Positions 26,988-35,435 of a stretch of 64,000 nt of DNA are shown here, piece after piece. The notes under the pieces were generated by a model. The model ran no database searches, was not told where the DNA came from, and worked only from the letters and a program-made list of their open reading frames with translations. The DNA comes from an uncultured Phycisphaerae bacterium (GTDB lineage: Bacteria; Planctomycetota; Phycisphaerae; Sedimentisphaerales; Anaerohalosphaeraceae). The translations under genes were made by a program, and so were the position numbers. The stretch is taken from NCBI GenBank assembly GCA_937949545.1, contig CALEDR010000002.1, positions 62,001-126,000 on the forward strand, in the 5' to 3' direction. Numbering within the stretch: the first letter of the stretch is position 1; every line of letters begins with the position of its first letter.

Positions 26988-28463
26988 GTGAGCGAACTGT
27001 CTAAAAAACTTCAGGAACTGCTTGACAAACAGCAGAGCGGGCGTTTGAAGCCGAAAGAGCGATTGGAGATTCCGCCGCAGGAGATGCCGCAGCAGGACCC
27101 TGTTGTGCGGCGGTCGAATATGAATGAGGTGGCGCTGGGCTATACGGAGGAGCAGGCGCGGCTGGAGGCGCTGCGGTGTCTTCAGTGTCCGACGGCTCCG
27201 TGCATCGAGGGCTGTCCGGTTCGGATTCCGATTCCTGCGTTTATTGCGCAGATTGCGGCGGGCAACTATGCCGGTGCGCTGGAGATTATCAAGGAGTATT
27301 CGCTTCTGCCGGCGGTGTGCGGCCGGGTGTGCCCGCAGGAAGTGCAGTGCCAGGAAAAATGCACCGTAGGGCTGAAGTTCAAGGACGTAATGAAGAGTGT
27401 GTCCATCGGCCGGCTGGAGCGGTTTGCGGCGGATTGGGGGGCGGAGAAGGCCCAGACGCCTCGGGCGGCGGCGCCGACGGGACAGAAGGTGGCGATTATC
27501 GGTTCCGGTCCCGGCGGGATTGTGGCGGCTTCGGATACGCGGCGGGCGGGGCATTCGGTGACGATTTTTGAGGCGTTTCACAAGCCGGGCGGAGTGATGG
27601 TGTACGGGATTCCGGAGTTTCGTCTGCCGAAGGCGATTGTGCACAAGGAGATTGAGACGCTGCGGAAGATGGGGGTGGAGATTGTCTGCAATTTTATTGT
27701 CGGGCGGACGCGGACGATCGAGCAGCTGATGAAGGAGGACGGCTTTGATGCGGTGTATATCGGGGTAGGGGCGGGGCTGCCGAAGTTTATGGGGATTGAG
27801 GGCGAGCAGCTGGTCGGGGTGTACAGTGCCAACGAATATCTGACGCGGGCGAATCTGATGAAGGCCTATCAGTTCGGCCGGGGGGCCGATACGCCGATTG
27901 CCCGCAGCCGGCGGGTGGCGGTTTTCGGCGGCGGGAATGTGGCGATGGATGCGGCGCGAATGGCGGTACGACTGGGGGCGGAAAAGGTGTATCTGGTGTA
28001 TCGGCGGAGCGAAAAAGAAATGCCCGCGCGGGTGGAAGAGGTGCATCACGCCAAAGAGGAGGGGGTGGAGTTCTGCCTGCTGCAGAATCCCAAGCGGATA
28101 TTGGGCCATGAGCAGGGGCAGGTGGTCGGTGTGGAGTGCCTGCGGTATGAACTGGGCGAGCCGGATGAGTCGGGGCGTCGGCGTCCGGTGCCGATTGCCG
28201 GCAGTGAGTTTGTGCTGGAGGTGGATACGGTAATTGTGGCGATCGGCAACGGGGCCAATCCGCTTCTGCAGCAGACGACGCCGGGGCTGAAATTCAATAA
28301 ATGGGGCAATATTGAGGTGGATGAGAACTGCCGCACGTCCCTGGAGGGGGTGTATGCGGGCGGGGATATTGTGCTGGGGGCGGCGACGGTGATTTTGGCG
28401 ATGGGACAGGGGCGGATTGCGGCGGCGGCCATCAATGAGTATCTGGCGGGCAAACGGCGATGA
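26988..28463 (+). CDS. nfnB: NADPH-dependent glutamate synthase small-chain-like protein (NfnB/GltD family)
   Basis: A 491-residue FAD/NAD(P) oxidoreductase with an N-terminal double [4Fe-4S] domain (CLQCPTAPCIEGCPV and VCGRVCPQEVQCQEKC). Two nucleotide-binding folds follow (VAIIGSGPGGIVAASDTRRAG for FAD, VAVFGGGNVAMDAARMAVRLG for NADPH). The C-terminal GVYAGGDIVLGAATVILAMGQG is the family hallmark. No glutamate synthase large subunit is present, and the partner is the flavoprotein just upstream. That is the arrangement of NfnAB rather than GltBD. It starts at GTG 26988, 165 bases after nfnA, with a dispersed repeat in the gap. Confidence 0.9.
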   Translation: MSELSKKLQELLDKQQSGRLKPKERLEIPPQEMPQQDPVVRRSNMNEVALGYTEEQARLEALRCLQCPTAPCIEGCPVRIPIPAFIAQIAAGNYAGALEIIKEYSLLPAVCGRVCPQEVQCQEKCTVGLKFKDVMKSVSIGRLERFAADWGAEKAQTPRAAAPTGQKVAIIGSGPGGIVAASDTRRAGHSVTIFEAFHKPGGVMVYGIPEFRLPKAIVHKEIETLRKMGVEIVCNFIVGRTRTIEQLMKEDGFDAVYIGVGAGLPKFMGIEGEQLVGVYSANEYLTRANLMKAYQFGRGADTPIARSRRVAVFGGGNVAMDAARMAVRLGAEKVYLVYRRSEKEMPARVEEVHHAKEEGVEFCLLQNPKRILGHEQGQVVGVECLRYELGEPDESGRRRPVPIAGSEFVLEVDTVIVAIGNGANPLLQQTTPGLKFNKWGNIEVDENCRTSLEGVYAGGDIVLGAATVILAMGQGRIAAAAINEYLAGKRR

Positions 28464-28466
28464 GGG

Positions 28467-28496
28467 TTGACCGGCTGTGCCGGCGGGGTTTATAAT
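28467..28496 (+). promoter_or_regulatory. Promoter of tRNA-Arg
   Basis: TTGACC (28467-28472) and a perfect TATAAT (28491-28496), 18-base spacer, about 60 bases upstream of the tRNA 5' end. Confidence 0.66.
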
Positions 28497-28557
28497 GGGC
28501 GAGGCGGCGGGTTTTCTCCTGCGGGGTTTGAGGCGGGGAACCTGCCGTTTCAATCCG

Positions 28558-28631
<74 letters not shown>

Positions 28632-28639
28632 ATGGGAGA

Positions 28640-28690
28640 CGGGGGCAGGGATACAAGAATTCAAGAATACAGGGATACAGGAATACAGGT
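28640..28690. repeat. Short direct-repeat tract after tRNA-Arg
   Basis: GGGATACA, AGAATTCA, AGAATACA, GGGATACA and GGAATACA units follow one another directly after the tRNA. It resembles the degenerate repeat tract at 17.5 kb. It contains no stem-loop and no T-run. Confidence 0.55.
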
Positions 28691-28853
28691 GGGCAGGGGA
28701 GGGGTGGGGGGCTTTTCGAGTTTTCATTTCCAATTTCTGATTTTTCGGCAGGGATTGTCTGAGTGCAGAGCGGCAAAGGAATGGAGGGATAGAGTCCGGT
28801 TTCAGGCGGCAAGCGGAAAAGAGCAATTTTCCGCCTGCCGCCCGAAGGTGCCG

Positions 28854-29456
28854 TTAGGTTTTGTCTTTTTCTGTGGATTGAGGTCTTAGTGCATTCAGGG
28901 CGTTGTCTGCCTCAACAACCGAATGCGCTGGTTTCGCAGTTTGGGCCGGTGGGAGGGGCTCCGGAAAACCCAGATGCTTCCGCAGCTGTTCGATGCTTCG
29001 CTGATATGACTTTTCCATGCAAAGTTTCCAGACTTTCTGGAAGGGTTTCCACGGATAGAGCCGGTCATTGAAGTCTTTGTGCCATTTTTCGGGGTCTCGC
29101 TTGAATGCCTCATACATTTCATCCATGCCCAATCGGCGCATCCATTCCTGCTCTTCCATCTGGCGTTCGAGCTGCCGCTGCAATTCCTCCTGTTCCTCCG
29201 GGTCCAGGTCTTCCTCAAACTCCTGTCGGGTTTCCAGCCATGCCTCCAGCGACAAAAACCGGTCGGTCTCTGTTTCGTTGGCAAGGGTGTCCGTATATTC
29301 CTTGAGCCACTTGAGCCAGTTGAAGATTTTGTACAGTTCACTGTGGATTTGATGGACTTGCTGTTCTCCTTCCTGAAGCCAGGCCAGTTCCTTTGGGCTC
29401 AGCAGCCATTTCAGAAGCCGCTGTTTCCAGCGGGGACGTGTTTGTTTTGCCGTCAT
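28854..29456 (-). CDS. Uncharacterised acidic coiled-coil protein
   Basis: A 200-residue soluble protein with no family that I recognise. The N-terminus is basic (KQTRPRWKQRLLKW). The middle has a charged helical region, EEDLDPEEQEELQRQLERQM and on, consistent with a coiled coil. Tryptophan-rich helices follow (FNWLKWLKEY, KWHKDFNDRLYPWKPFQKVW) and then a disordered tail. There is no signal peptide or membrane segment. It lies downstream of the ARPP-1-type gene on the same strand, separated by a folded element, and tail to tail with tRNA-Arg. Length, codon usage and the absence of a better overlapping frame support a real gene. Confidence 0.7.
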   Translation of the reverse strand: MTAKQTRPRWKQRLLKWLLSPKELAWLQEGEQQVHQIHSELYKIFNWLKWLKEYTDTLANETETDRFLSLEAWLETRQEFEEDLDPEEQEELQRQLERQMEEQEWMRRLGMDEMYEAFKRDPEKWHKDFNDRLYPWKPFQKVWKLCMEKSYQRSIEQLRKHLGFPEPLPPAQTAKPAHSVVEADNALNALRPQSTEKDKT

Positions 29457-29527
29457 ATTTCAACTCCTTTGCTGAAATTCTCCCGCTGTTTTCAACGTTT
29501 CCATTGCAATTAAAGAAAACGGTTAAC

Positions 29528-29653
29528 GGCGGCGGGGCGGAGGACGTCTCGGCTTAAAGCCGAGAGTCCTCCGCTGTGCAGAGAGCCGGGCTTTCCTATC
29601 AAGCCCTTCTGCCGCTATTCTCCCCTCGCCGCGAGCATTCTCTGCACGCCGCC
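29528..29653. ncRNA. Multi-hairpin structured element, class unknown
   Basis: Five nested or adjacent perfect stems in 126 bases. P1 is GGCGGCG (29528-29534) with CGCCGCC (29647-29653). P2 is a 17-bp hairpin (29537-29574) with TAA loop and one bulged G. P3 is GTGCAGAGA (29576-29584) with TCTCTGCAC (29639-29647). P4 is GGGCTT/AAGCCC (29588-29606) and P5 is CTCG/CGAG (29625-29635). Together they form a closed junction shape. P1 and P3 share one base, so they abut. It lies between two minus-strand genes and has no adjacent T-run typical of a terminator. It could be a structured RNA or a palindromic mobile (MITE/REP-like) element. Confidence 0.55.
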
Positions 29654-29678
29654 TATCTCCAAGGAGAACGCTGCCTGT

Positions 29679-30677
29679 TTACAGCATGTGCCGGGACCGC
29701 CTGAAATCGGGCGGCATTATTCTGTCTTGCCCGTGCTTGCGTCCGTCATTGGGGAACAAGGCCAGATGAATGACGGACTGTTCAAACCATAAGGCCTGTC
29801 CGAAGAGCTCATCGGATTGGAAGCGAAGTTCCTCTCCGAGTCCGACGGCCTTAAAGAGCTGGGTTTGACATCGTTTCAGGCCGTCGAGAAAGAATCGAGC
29901 GTTTTTTTCGTCGAGCGGTTTTGCGGGTTCGTTTCTCTGCTGGAGCGCCTCGAGGGCATAAGCAGCGGTCAGACGCGGCCAGATTTTTTTCAGGGTGTCG
30001 GGCTTATCGAAAACATCGAGTATCAGCACCCGTCCGCAGATGGCTGCGGCCACTCCGCAGGCTCCTTCCGGGTAAGGGAGGGCTTTTATAAAATCCTTCC
30101 AGCTGTCTTTTTGCTGGTCGAAGATATCTTTCATAGCTTTGGTCGGGGAAGGGACTTTGAGGCAATGGAGTGTTTGGTCCACCTCGTCCCAGATTTCGCC
30201 CTGATCAGCGATGGGTTGGCCGATGGAGCAGAGCGACTCGGTAACCCGGCAGGTTTTCGAGGCCCGCAATTTGGGGAACGAGAAGCCGCCGGAAACAAAA
30301 TCGGGCCGGCAGTGCTGCCAGCGGCCCTGTTCGACGCAGGAGACGGGAATATCCTGAACGGTTTGGGCCTCCAAAAGGATTGTGGTGTTCAGGATACGGT
30401 TTTGTTTGGCCCCGACGAGTTCTTCGCCGTCGAGCAGAAGGATGCGATGCGGACTTTTGTTTTCGACACGCAGGGAATTAACTTGTCCTGCTGTGCTGAC
30501 TTCCCGGACAGTCAGCAGCCCCTGCTCGATGGCTTCGGAAGCCAGCAGATAAGAGACCGAGCCGTTCAGTCCGGCCAGCGGAACCAGAGTTAAATTCCGA
30601 TGGCTTAGCGGCGGTCTGGTTTGAAGTTTTTCGGATAACTCTGCAAGAATTTGTACTCCCCTAACTTCTTCGTTCAT
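29679..30677 (-). CDS. ARPP-1 / DUF6569-type domain protein
   Basis: A 332-residue protein whose core LLLDGEELVGAKQNRILNTT followed by IPVSCVEQGRW matches my memory of the ARPP-1 (DUF6569) domain. That domain is associated with ADP-ribosylation-related and phosphatase genes and has no proven activity. There is no signal peptide. The start is ATG 30677, chosen because AGGAAGAG stands about five bases upstream. A longer frame to 30761 would run through a dispersed repeat. Downstream on the same strand come the folded element and an unknown gene. A WYL-type regulator lies upstream on the same strand. Confidence 0.72.
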   Translation of the reverse strand: MNEEVRGVQILAELSEKLQTRPPLSHRNLTLVPLAGLNGSVSYLLASEAIEQGLLTVREVSTAGQVNSLRVENKSPHRILLLDGEELVGAKQNRILNTTILLEAQTVQDIPVSCVEQGRWQHCRPDFVSGGFSFPKLRASKTCRVTESLCSIGQPIADQGEIWDEVDQTLHCLKVPSPTKAMKDIFDQQKDSWKDFIKALPYPEGACGVAAAICGRVLILDVFDKPDTLKKIWPRLTAAYALEALQQRNEPAKPLDEKNARFFLDGLKRCQTQLFKAVGLGEELRFQSDELFGQALWFEQSVIHLALFPNDGRKHGQDRIMPPDFRRSRHML

Positions 30678-30710
30678 TTTTGCTCTTCCTTTCAATCTAT
30701 TTTGAATTCT

Positions 30711-30756
30711 GAATTCCCGCTTTGAAACTACGGGATACGCTGCGGGAGTGACAATC
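30711..30756. repeat. Dispersed inverted repeat (TTCCCGC...GCGGGA)
   Basis: TTCCCGC (30714-30720) pairs with GCGGGA (30742-30747), followed by GTGACAAT. It is related to the repeat at 26.9 kb and lies in the leader of the ARPP-1-type gene. Confidence 0.45.
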
Positions 30757-30931
30757 TTCAAAGTTTGTTCGTTCCTTGTTTACTATACAGGGATGGTCTG
30801 ACAGAGCTGGTCAGGGGATTTTTGGGGGGGGAGGCGGATGGGGATGACAGAACTGGTCGGACCTACGATTTTTGGGGCCTGTAATTGAAAAAAAGAGCTA
30901 TAAGTAGGGGGTTGATGGGAAGAAAAAATTT

Positions 30932-31942
30932 CTAATTTTTTTGACTTTTTTTCTTGCCGGTGTAGAGCTGAATCGTTTGCTGCAGTTCCTGTTCGAGCTG
31001 CCGGATGAGGGATCGCGGCGTCAGGACTTGTGCGTGGGAGCCGAAGCTTAAAATCCATCGAATCAGCTCGGCGCCGGGGGCGATTTCAAATTGAACCAGC
31101 AGCCGGTCTCCGTGATCTTCAAGGATGGTTTGGGAGGGATGTCGGCGTGTTTCGCGGACGTTGGCGGCGGCCCAGCCGTCAAAACGGATGCGGATTTTGC
31201 AGGGTGGGGCGGATTCGAAAAAGATGCCGAAGCTGTCCTGTATGTGTCGGACGAGGGAGAAGTCGGCGGGTCGGCGGAAGGATTGGCCGGCGGCTTCGGC
31301 GCTCTGGATGCGGCTGACTTTGAGGGTACGAATTTCTTCGTATCGCTGCATCCAGCCGATGCAGTACAGGTCGCCGTCGAAAAAGATCAGACCATAGGGC
31401 TGATAGAGGGTTTCGTAGGGCTCAGGGTGCCGGGTGGATTGATACCGGAGGCGGACGGTCTGGGAGTCCTGAATGGCGAGGGTGAGGATTCGGATGACTT
31501 TGTCGTGGGCGGCATAGGTATTCAGAGCGGAGGTTTTGACCAGAAGATGCTCTTCGAGTCGTGAGAAGTATTCGAGGGTGCGTGGGGAAAGCATGGCCTT
31601 GATTTTCTCCAGGAGCGAGGCCAGACCTTCGCCGAATTGGGTGCCGGACAGAGGAGAGAGAAGTTTTTGGCTCAGGTAGATGCTGATGAGTTCTGTGAGG
31701 GTAAAGACGAGCCGGTCGCTTTCGATGAAATGGCGGCTCAATTTCCAGAAACGCTTTCCGAAATCCCGTTCTTCATAGGTGATGGGAAAGCCGAGCTGCC
31801 GGAGGATATTTAAGTCGCGGAGCACCTGCCGCTGGCTGCATTCGAGACGCTGGGCTAGCTCCCGGCTGTCAATACCGAAATAGACGGATTGAAGGGCTTT
31901 CAGGAGGTTCCACTGGCGGATCAATGATTGGCCGCGTGACAT
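30932..31942 (-). CDS. WYL-domain transcriptional regulator
   Basis: A 336-residue regulator with an N-terminal helix-turn-helix (LAQRLECSQRQVLRDLNIL, DeoR/HTH_11 type). The WYL sensor domain covers about residues 140-230 (TVRLRYQST, YQPYGLIFFDGDLYCIGW), followed by a WCX-type C-terminus (IRIRFDGWAAANVRE, RLLVQFEIAPGAELIRWILSFG). WYL proteins bind nucleic-acid or nucleotide ligands and control DNA repair, stress and defence genes. It lies upstream of the ARPP-1-type gene on the same strand with a 250-base gap. The C-terminus is very basic (GKKKSQKN). Confidence 0.9.
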   Translation of the reverse strand: MSRGQSLIRQWNLLKALQSVYFGIDSRELAQRLECSQRQVLRDLNILRQLGFPITYEERDFGKRFWKLSRHFIESDRLVFTLTELISIYLSQKLLSPLSGTQFGEGLASLLEKIKAMLSPRTLEYFSRLEEHLLVKTSALNTYAAHDKVIRILTLAIQDSQTVRLRYQSTRHPEPYETLYQPYGLIFFDGDLYCIGWMQRYEEIRTLKVSRIQSAEAAGQSFRRPADFSLVRHIQDSFGIFFESAPPCKIRIRFDGWAAANVRETRRHPSQTILEDHGDRLLVQFEIAPGAELIRWILSFGSHAQVLTPRSLIRQLEQELQQTIQLYTGKKKSQKN

Positions 31943-32042
31943 GAGAGCTCCTTTCCATCTGCATCCTTCTGTTTTGTTGTTCGAAGAACACAGTGTAAGG
32001 CAATTTCATCTGAAAGCAAGATTTTTTCAGAATCAGGCGGGG

Positions 32043-32900
32043 TTAAGGGTGCTGGGCATAGGCGGCGACGTATTCCTGGAATTTTTTCATCAGGGCGGCG
32101 GTGCAGGGGCCGGGCCGGCCTGTACCGACAGGATTTCCGTCAAACTGCGTAATCGGCAGGACGTCTTTGGTGGTGACGGCCAGGAAGAGTTCATCCATTT
32201 GGGCGGCCTGCTGCGGCGTGACGGCCTGTTCGAGGGGGGTCAGACCGGCATCGCGGGCGATTCGAAGGACCACGGCGCGTGTGATGGAAGGCAGGATTTG
32301 AGGGCCGAGGGGATGGGTATAAAGAGTTTTTTCTTTGCCGCTGACGGCAAAGAAGGCCGAGCCTGCTCCCTCCGTAATCAGCCCTTGGTCATTGACCAGA
32401 ATGGCTTCGGTGCATCCTTTCCGGTCGGCCTCGATGCGGGCCAGGATGTTGGGGAGCAGGTTGAGGGATTTGATGTCGCAGCGTTTCCATCGCAGGTCCG
32501 GGTGCGTGCAGACGCGGATGCCGTCCTGCTTTTTTTTCGGGTCGTCGTGAAGCTCCTGAACGGTCAGAAAGAAAGACGGTTTGAGGTTTGGGCCGGGCAG
32601 GTGTTCACGGAGTTCACAGCCGCGGGTGAGGTGGAAATAGATTTTGGCCGTTTGGAAGCCGGTTTTTTCAAAGGCCTCGAGGATGCGGGAGCGGATTTGT
32701 GCGATGTCAAAGCCGTCCAGGCGGATTTCGGCGGCGCTTCGTTCGAAGCGGGCCAGATGCTCTTCGAGGGCAAAAATGCGTCCATGGTAGCTGCGGAGCA
32801 CCTCATAGACACCGTCTCCGAAGAACAGTCCGCGGTCCATCTTGTCCCGCGGCACTTCAGTCAGCGGCAGCAGGTTTTCATTGATGACAGCCAGTTCCAT
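32043..32900 (-). CDS. Aminotransferase class IV, D-amino-acid transaminase-like
   Basis: A 285-residue PLP enzyme of fold type IV. GLFFGDGVYEVLRSYHGRIFALEEH and IYFHLTRGCELREH match D-amino-acid transaminases. The PLP lysine is in DIKSLNLLPNILA, and ITEGAGSAFFAV binds the cofactor phosphate. It probably interconverts D-alanine and D-glutamate for peptidoglycan, although branched-chain aminotransferase or aminodeoxychorismate lyase remain possible. I chose ATG 32900, after CGGAGAA. An upstream start at 32963 gives a stretch with no family match. It stands alone, upstream of the WYL gene on the same strand. Confidence 0.85.
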   Translation of the reverse strand: MELAVINENLLPLTEVPRDKMDRGLFFGDGVYEVLRSYHGRIFALEEHLARFERSAAEIRLDGFDIAQIRSRILEAFEKTGFQTAKIYFHLTRGCELREHLPGPNLKPSFFLTVQELHDDPKKKQDGIRVCTHPDLRWKRCDIKSLNLLPNILARIEADRKGCTEAILVNDQGLITEGAGSAFFAVSGKEKTLYTHPLGPQILPSITRAVVLRIARDAGLTPLEQAVTPQQAAQMDELFLAVTTKDVLPITQFDGNPVGTGRPGPCTAALMKKFQEYVAAYAQHP

Positions 32901-33067
32901 ATTGAATTCTCCGGTCGATTTTTGTAAAACGGGTATCATAGAATATCGTCTGTATTTTGGCAACGGATAAGATCGGCATTCGGCGGGCAGGGCGAAGGGA
33001 GGTGTCTGTTCTCTAACTTCTTTTTGGACGAGGGCTTGCGGTTTTTAAGTTTGCCGCCAAAAAAGAC

Positions 33068-33096
33068 TTTACAAGCCGATTAAAAGAATCTACAAT
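33068..33096 (+). promoter_or_regulatory. Promoter of rplU
   Basis: TTTACA (33068-33073), 17-base spacer, TACAAT (33091-33096), about 55 bases before the rplU start. Confidence 0.63.
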
Positions 33097-33152
33097 GCCT
33101 GGCTCTGGTTGGTTTTGGATTGAACAAGGTTATTTGACAGATGAGGAAGAAA

Positions 33153-33482
33153 ATGTACGCGATTATTGAACAAGGCGGCAAGCAATACAAGGTGGTTCAG
33201 GGCGATCTGCTTCGGATTGAGCTGACGGATGCGCCGGCGGATGCCCAGACGATTCAGCTGGACAAAGTGATGCTCATCCGGGACGGGGATTCGATCCGAA
33301 TCGGGAATCCCTATGTGAAGGGGGCCAAAGTTACGGCCCGTTTCCAGGGGACGGCGGACGCGTCGATTGTCAAAGGGCCCAAGCTGTATCCGATGTATTT
33401 CCGCCGCCGCAAGAACTCCAAGAAGAAAATCGGACATCGACAGAAATATCAGCAGGTTCTGATCGAACGGATTGAGGCGTAA
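33153..33482 (+). CDS. rplU: 50S ribosomal protein L21
   Basis: A 109-residue ribosomal protein of the large subunit. MYAIIEQGGKQYKV at the start, KVTARFQG in the middle and YFRRRKNSKKKIGHRQKY at the end are standard L21 features (23S rRNA contacts). ATG 33153 is preceded by GAGGAAG. The ATG four codons earlier (33141) lacks a ribosome site. Normally rpmA (L27) follows rplU; here a terminator and marC follow instead, so L27 must be encoded elsewhere. Confidence 0.97.
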   Translation: MYAIIEQGGKQYKVVQGDLLRIELTDAPADAQTIQLDKVMLIRDGDSIRIGNPYVKGAKVTARFQGTADASIVKGPKLYPMYFRRRKNSKKKIGHRQKYQQVLIERIEA

Positions 33483-33517
33483 ACGGGCCTGGTGAAACGG
33501 GGTTGAGGAATTCCAGC

Positions 33518-33548
33518 CTGCCTGCAGAACAGCGGGCAGGTTTTTTTA
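33518..33548 (+). terminator. Intrinsic terminator of rplU
   Basis: Nine-base stem CCTGCCTGC / GCGGGCAGG (one G-T pair), loop AGAACA, then seven T residues. It ends a single-gene rplU transcript. Confidence 0.85.
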
Positions 33549-33632
33549 TAGGGCCGAGCGGGGACAACAAAAACCGAAAGGCAGCGGAACCTGGGATGCG
33601 ATCAAGGAGCAGGGAATCGCGAAAGGGAGTGT

Positions 33633-34223
33633 ATGCGTGATTTCTGGATGGTTTTTGTGCCGCTGTTTGTAGCGATCGATGCGATGGGGATTCTGCCGAT
33701 TTATCTGGGGCTTGTGGAGGGAGTGCCCCAGGGGGAACGAAAGCGTGTCGTCAAGCAGTCTTTTGTGACCGCTTTGACGGTGGCGGTGGGCTTTATTTTT
33801 CTGGGCAAGGGGGTTTTCCGCTTTTTGGGGATCAGCGTTTCTGATTTTATGGTGGCCGGGGGGGTGCTGCTGTTTATCATAGCGACACTGGATTTGACTT
33901 CGGGGACCAAATTTGCCCGCCGGGTGGATACGCTGGGGGCCGTTCCGCTGGGAGTGCCGCTGATTGTGGGTCCGGCGGTGCTGACGACCAGTGTGATGCT
34001 GGTGGATGTGCACGGGCTGGCGGCGACGCTGGCGGCGGTGCTGCTGAATCTGGTGCTGGCGGTCGGGATTCTGCTGACGGCGGATTTTTGGAATCGGCTG
34101 CTGGGTTCGACAGGGTCGCAGGCGCTTTCCAAGGTAGCCAGCCTGATTCTGGCGGCGATTGCCGTGATGATGATTCGCCGGGGTCTGCTGGGTATTTTTC
34201 CGGGCTGTGGCGGGGGTGTTTAG
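33633..34223 (+). CDS. MarC family integral membrane protein
   Basis: A 196-residue protein with about six membrane helices (FWMVFVPLFVAIDAMGILPIY, FVTALTVAVGFIFLGKGVF, VAGGVLLFIIATLDL, LIVGPAVLTTSVMLVDVHG, AATLAAVLLNLVLAVGILL, SLILAAIAVMMIRRGLLGI). The DAMGILPIY and VGPAVLTT motifs are typical of MarC. The family's function is unresolved; the old link to antibiotic resistance was withdrawn. It starts at ATG 33633 after GAAAGGGAGTG. It converges on the E2 gene with a four-base overlap. Confidence 0.9.
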   Translation: MRDFWMVFVPLFVAIDAMGILPIYLGLVEGVPQGERKRVVKQSFVTALTVAVGFIFLGKGVFRFLGISVSDFMVAGGVLLFIIATLDLTSGTKFARRVDTLGAVPLGVPLIVGPAVLTTSVMLVDVHGLAATLAAVLLNLVLAVGILLTADFWNRLLGSTGSQALSKVASLILAAIAVMMIRRGLLGIFPGCGGGV

Positions 34224-35347
34224 GGATTGTCAAGCAGTTCCTGGGGGTGTTCGAGCAGTTTTTTGATGTGGTCGAGGAACTGTGCGGCTTCTGCGCCGTT
34301 GACAATGCGGTGATCCACCGAGAGGGTGAGGGTCATTCGTTTTCGGATTTGGATTTGGTTCCCATCGGGGACGCATTGTTCCCGAATTCGTCCGACGCCC
34401 AAGATGGACGTCTGACCGGGGATGACGATTGGGATAAACGAGTCGATGCCGTAGCTGCCCAGATTGCTGAGGGTCATCGAACCGCCGTCGAGGTCTTCCG
34501 GACGCAGGGCGTTTCGCCGGGTTCGGGTGACCAGGTCTTCAACGGCGGCGGAAATCTGGGGCAAAGACAGGGTATCCACTGCCCGCAGCACCGGAGCCAC
34601 AACCCCCTGTTCAGAAGCAATGGCCAGGCCGATGTCGATTTGGGGGGCCAGTTCAATTGTATCTGTCCCCAAATGTCCTGTTAAAATGGGGTATCGCCGC
34701 AGGGAAACGGCGGCGGCTTTGAGAAGAAAATCATTATAGGAGAGATTGCCTCCCTGTTTCTGGAGGGTAACCCGCAATTGAGTCAATTCCGTCACATCGG
34801 CCTGCAGATTCAGGTAAAAACAGGGGATTTGGCGTTTGGAAACAAGCATTCTTTGGGCTACGACGGCCTGCCATCGAGTAAAAGGAATTTTTTTCCCGGG
34901 TTCAAACTGAGCGCGTGAAATTGCACCAGACTTTTGGAATGCTTCCGCAGCTTCCTTGGGTCTGATGAGGGAAGGGGCTTCCGGAAGCCGCAGAAGGTCT
35001 GTTGGGGAAATCGAATGAGCAAGCGGGGCAGTGGGTTCAAGAACGCTTTCCCGGGCGGTTTGGACCTGCTGTTTGAGTTTTTCCAGCCGTGCTGGGTCGA
35101 TGGGACGGCCGTCTTCGGTGAGGACAAAAAGCGGCGTATCCACCGGGAGGGTGACCGGCGGCTCGATGAGGACGGCGCGTATGGTTCCATCAGCGGGGGA
35201 TTCGATCTGCATGGCCGCCTTGTCTGTTTCGATGTCAGCCAAGACCTGGCCTTTGCAGACTTTCTGTCCGGCCTGGACATGGACGGCCACGATAACGGCT
35301 TGTTCCATTGTACGCCCCAATCGAGGCAGAAGAATTTCAATTGCCAT
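34220..35347 (-). CDS. Lipoyl-bearing 2-oxo acid dehydrogenase E2-like acyltransferase
   Basis: A 375-residue protein. The N-terminal lipoyl domain (1-78) carries the lipoylation lysine in IETDKAAMQIE. A linker of about 60 residues follows without a clear E1/E3-binding domain. The catalytic domain (150-375) has NYND-like LSYNDFLLKAAAVSL and the active-site LSVDHRIVNGAEAAQFL. The usual HRxxDG is HRIVNG here, so asparagine stands in the place of the catalytic aspartate; this variant occurs in some E2 groups. No E1 or E3 gene is in the window, so the complex cannot be named. It converges on marC and follows the cheB end by about 90 bases in the opposite reading sense. Confidence 0.87.
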   Translation of the reverse strand: MAIEILLPRLGRTMEQAVIVAVHVQAGQKVCKGQVLADIETDKAAMQIESPADGTIRAVLIEPPVTLPVDTPLFVLTEDGRPIDPARLEKLKQQVQTARESVLEPTAPLAHSISPTDLLRLPEAPSLIRPKEAAEAFQKSGAISRAQFEPGKKIPFTRWQAVVAQRMLVSKRQIPCFYLNLQADVTELTQLRVTLQKQGGNLSYNDFLLKAAAVSLRRYPILTGHLGTDTIELAPQIDIGLAIASEQGVVAPVLRAVDTLSLPQISAAVEDLVTRTRRNALRPEDLDGGSMTLSNLGSYGIDSFIPIVIPGQTSILGVGRIREQCVPDGNQIQIRKRMTLTLSVDHRIVNGAEAAQFLDHIKKLLEHPQELLDNP

Positions 35348-35435
35348 CCGCCGATTCCTGTTTTTCGACTTGTTCTATCCCGAAACAGGAATTGTATATA
35401 CAGTCAGAGAAAAGGGGCTGCAAGTTTTTTTTGTT

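Noticed and set aside
26988-28463. Classical glutamate synthase small subunit (gltD)
   Set aside because: No large subunit is present and the partner upstream is the NfnA-type flavoprotein, so NfnB fits better.
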